A stretch of DNA of 7,964 nt, taken from assembly GCA_022776785.1 (NCBI GenBank), contig JALFHA010000003.1:1-7964 (forward strand). The letters are read 5' to 3'. The notes beneath the pieces are model-generated. The model made no database searches, had not been told where the DNA came from, and saw only the letters and a list, made by a program, of their open reading frames with translations. Of this stretch, positions 6,059-7,964 are shown piece by piece. Within the stretch, counting starts at the first letter, position 1. Every line of letters starts with the position of its first letter. A program made the translations under genes and the position numbers. Source of the DNA: Clostridiales bacterium (GTDB lineage: Bacteria > Bacillota > Clostridia > Christensenellales > Aristaeellaceae).

Positions 6059-6553
6059 TTGAGAGTACTGGGCATTGACCCCGGCCTGGCGACGATGGGC
6101 TGGGGCGTGATTGAGACGGATGGCTACCGGGAGCGTCTGGTGCAGTATGGCGCCGTCATCACCACGCCGAAGGACCGGTTTCCCACGCGGCTGGCGTGCA
6201 TCCAGCAGGGCGTGCGGGGGCTGATTGAGACGTTCAAGCCGGATGAAATCGCCTTCGAGGAGCTGTTCTTTTCCAAGAACATCACCACGGGCATCCAGGT
6301 GGCGGGGGCGCGCGGCGTGGCGCTGGCGGCCTGCCAGGCGTATACGGACAAGCTCTACGAGTACACGCCGATGCAGATCAAGCAGGCGGTTGTCGGCTAC
6401 GGCGGCGCGGACAAGCATCAGGTGCAGATGATGGTGCGGATGCTGCTGGGCATCAGCGAGACGCCCAGGCCTGACGACGCGGCGGACGCGGTGGCCTGCG
6501 CCATCACGCACGCGCACGCGGGGGCGGGGCGCGAGCAGTTCAGAATCAAGTGA
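6059..6553 (+). CDS. ruvC: Crossover junction endodeoxyribonuclease RuvC
   Basis: RuvC is the dimeric magnesium-dependent nuclease that cuts Holliday junctions after branch migration by RuvAB. I place the start at TTG 6059, eight bases after GGAG (6047-6050). This gives 164 residues beginning MRVLGIDPG, as usual for the family (about 160-175). A TTG at 5990 would add 23 residues unlike RuvC and without a proper binding site. The four acidic catalytic residues are visible: Asp7 in GIDPG, Glu67 in AFEELFF (65-71), and Asp140 and Asp143 in DDAADAVACAITHAH. The aromatic and basic FFSKN (70-74) follows the second. It is the first gene of a ruvC-ruvA-DUF4250-ruvB series, 25 bases before ruvA. Confidence 0.96.
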   Translation: MRVLGIDPGLATMGWGVIETDGYRERLVQYGAVITTPKDRFPTRLACIQQGVRGLIETFKPDEIAFEELFFSKNITTGIQVAGARGVALAACQAYTDKLYEYTPMQIKQAVVGYGGADKHQVQMMVRMLLGISETPRPDDAADAVACAITHAHAGAGREQFRIK

Positions 6554-6578
6554 GCGCCGCAGGCGATGAGGTGAAGCG

Positions 6579-7178
6579 ATGATCGCATTTATCGAAGGGA
6601 AGGTTGCCGAGAAGAATCCCGGCGAGCTGGTGCTCAGCGCAGGAGGCGTGGGCTTTTCGCTGATGTGCTCGAGCGCGACGCTGGCCGCTGCGCCCGGCAA
6701 GGGCGAGAGCTGGCGTTGCTATACCGTCATGAACGTGCGCGAGGACGCGATGGAGCTCTTCGGCTTTGCGACCAAGCAGGAGCGGGAGATGTTTCGTCGG
6801 CTGTGTACGGTCACGGGCGTGGGCGCGAAGACGGCGCTGGGCGTGCTCTCCGCGCTGCCGATGCGCGAACTGTCCGTCGCCATTGTGACGGGCGACGTGA
6901 CGGCTCTCTCCCGCGCGCCGGGCATCGGCAAAAAGACGGCGCAGCGCATCGTGCTCGAGCTCAAGGACAAGGTGGAGCAGCAGGATGTGAACGTGCCCGC
7001 AGGCGGCGCGCCGGCATCCGCGCCCGCCACCAGCGCCGAGCAGGAGGCGCTGGCTGCGCTGCAGGCGCTGGGATACACGGCGGCCGAGGCGGCGCGTGCG
7101 GTTTCTGCTGTGCGCGGCCAGGCTGAAACGACCGATAAGCTCATCATGCTCGCGCTGCGGCAGATGAGCTCGCTGTAA
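6579..7178 (+). CDS. ruvA: Holliday junction branch migration protein RuvA
   Basis: RuvA binds four-way junctions as a tetramer and loads the RuvB motor. The 199-residue length is standard. Domain I (about 1-65) begins MIAFIEGKV and carries the acidic pin Glu55-Asp56 in VREDAMELFGF, which helps separate strands at the junction centre. Domain II (about 66-135) has two helix-hairpin-helix motifs, VTGVGAKTALGVLS (78-91) and APGIGKKTAQRIV (113-125). An Ala/Pro-rich linker (about 137-153) leads to the small domain III (about 154-199), which contacts RuvB. ATG 6579 follows GAGGTGA (6568-6574) by four bases. A GTG at 6571 is possible but less suitable. Confidence 0.97.
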   Translation: MIAFIEGKVAEKNPGELVLSAGGVGFSLMCSSATLAAAPGKGESWRCYTVMNVREDAMELFGFATKQEREMFRRLCTVTGVGAKTALGVLSALPMRELSVAIVTGDVTALSRAPGIGKKTAQRIVLELKDKVEQQDVNVPAGGAPASAPATSAEQEALAALQALGYTAAEAARAVSAVRGQAETTDKLIMLALRQMSSL

Positions 7179-7190
7179 GGGGGAAGACAG

Positions 7191-7364
7191 ATGCTGCCAA
7201 ACGATCCGATCATGCTGCTTTCGGCAGTCAATATGAAGCTGCGCGACCGTTATGCCTCGCTCGACGCGCTGTGCGAGGATTTGGACGTGAGCCGCGCGGA
7301 GCTGGAAGAGAAGCTCGCCGCCGTGGGCTATGCCTATGACGCGGCGCAGAACCGGTTTATCTGA
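7191..7364 (+). CDS. DUF4250 domain protein, 57 residues
   Basis: This small gene lies between ruvA and ruvB. ATG 7191 follows AAGGGGG (7177-7183) by seven bases; that binding site overlaps the ruvA stop codon, so the two are probably translationally linked. The protein begins MLPNDPIMLLSAVNMKLRD and continues with SLDALCEDLDVSRAELEEKL, then ends YAYDAAQNRFI. This matches the pattern I recall for DUF4250: DP-ML near the start, N-KLRD, LDALC, and Y-YD-N-F at the end. It has no signal peptide or membrane segment. The middle (about 24-45) reads like a small helix-turn-helix-type fold, which is inference. No function is established for the family. Its place inside the ruv operon suggests co-expression with Holliday junction processing. 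Confidence 0.85.
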   Translation: MLPNDPIMLLSAVNMKLRDRYASLDALCEDLDVSRAELEEKLAAVGYAYDAAQNRFI

Positions 7365-7408
7365 ATGGAGAGAAAGCGCCGGGCAAGCCCCCGCGCGGAG
7401 GTGAGACG

Positions 7409-7964
7409 ATGGAAGAGGAACGGCTCGTGATGAGCGGCTTTCGGGAGGAAGAGGACGAGCAGGAGAGCAGCCTGCGCCCTAAAACGCTGCGGGACTATGT
7501 GGGCCAGCAGGCCGTCAAGGACAGCCTGAGCATCTACATTCAGGCGGCGCGCCAGCGCAGGGATTCGCTCGACCACATGCTGCTCTACGGCCCGCCGGGG
7601 CTGGGCAAGACGACGCTGGCGGGCATCGTCGCCAGCGAGATGGGGCAGAACATCCGCGTCACCAGCGGCCCGGCCATCGAGCGGCCCGGCGATCTGGCGA
7701 GCATCCTGACGAATCTCTCCAGCGGCGACGTGCTCTTCATCGACGAGATTCACCGCCTCTCGCACGCGGTGGAGGAGGTGCTCTACCCCGCGATGGAGGA
7801 CTACGCGCTGGACATCATGATCGGCAAGGGTCCCAGCGCGCGCAGCATCCGTCTGGACTTGCCCAAGTTCACGCTCATCGGCGCGACGACGCGCGCGGGC
7901 TCGCTGTCTGCGCCGCTGCGTGACCGCTTTGGCATCATCTTCCGGCTTCAGATGTACTCGACGG
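7409..7964 (+). CDS. ruvB: Holliday junction DNA helicase RuvB (truncated by the window edge)
   Basis: RuvB is the hexameric AAA+ motor that drives branch migration with RuvA. Only the first 185 of about 330-350 residues are present; the reading frame stays open to the end of the window. ATG 7409 follows GGAGGTGA (7397-7404) by four bases, 44 bases after the DUF4250 stop. The early RPKTLRDYVGQ (23-33) is typical. The ATPase core shows Walker A GPPGLGKTT (61-69), Walker B LFIDEIHRL (109-117), sensor 1 GATTRAG (158-164) and LRDRFG (170-175), which contains the arginine finger. The beta-hairpin region that contacts RuvA (about 130-155) is present. The lid and winged-helix DNA-binding domain lie beyond the window. 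Confidence 0.97.
   Translation, partial: MEEERLVMSGFREEEDEQESSLRPKTLRDYVGQQAVKDSLSIYIQAARQRRDSLDHMLLYGPPGLGKTTLAGIVASEMGQNIRVTSGPAIERPGDLASILTNLSSGDVLFIDEIHRLSHAVEEVLYPAMEDYALDIMIGKGPSARSIRLDLPKFTLIGATTRAGSLSAPLRDRFGIIFRLQMYST

Noticed and set aside
5849..6700. Minus-strand open frame (283 codons) across ruvC
   Set aside because: It covers the ruv promoter and lies opposite RuvC, which has clear catalytic residues; no family features in the minus product.

Overview
The window looks like a chromosomal segment of a GC-rich member of the Clostridia (Bacillota), probably an Oscillospirales- or Christensenellales-type gut anaerobe. This is an inference from four things: strong AGGAGG-type ribosome binding sites, a long divergent PRPP-synthetase type that I know mainly from Clostridia, a DUF4250 gene, and GC-rich third codon positions that leave long false reading frames opposite the real genes. 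No phage, CRISPR, tRNA, rRNA or insertion-sequence gene is visible.

Layout. Positions 1-335 hold no gene but carry a short hairpin-bearing repeat (42-105), an extended -10 promoter and the leader of the first gene. Positions 336-1529 (+) encode a 397-residue PRPP-synthetase-family protein, followed by a hairpin terminator. Positions 1530-2080 are a 551-base convergent gap densely filled with inverted repeats: two tandem 57/58-base units, then an inverted and longer copy of the left-hand repeat. On the minus strand follow argG (5696-4476), argH (4233-2851) and a DUF421/YetF-like membrane protein (2773-2081). ArgG and ArgH perform the last two steps of arginine synthesis (citrulline + aspartate to argininosuccinate, then arginine + fumarate). 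The 242-base argG-argH gap holds a long G-rich hairpin and a terminator-like hairpin right next to the argH ribosome binding site.

Positions 5697-6058 are a divergent promoter region. A good sigma-A promoter drives argG and is flanked by two similar ARG-box-like sites in inverted orientation; another promoter drives the rightward ruv cluster. That cluster is ruvC (6059-6553), ruvA (6579-7178), a 57-residue DUF4250 gene (7191-7364) and ruvB (7409 to the window edge, truncated). RuvA and RuvB branch-migrate Holliday junctions and RuvC cuts them.

The genes themselves are ordinary housekeeping genes. The less ordinary material is between them: a dispersed structured repeat whose two copies differ by a compensatory base-pair change, tandem double-hairpin units, a paired operator-like arrangement at argG, a possible attenuator before argH, and the DUF4250 gene inside the ruv operon. 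I found no clear evidence of an entirely new multi-gene system.
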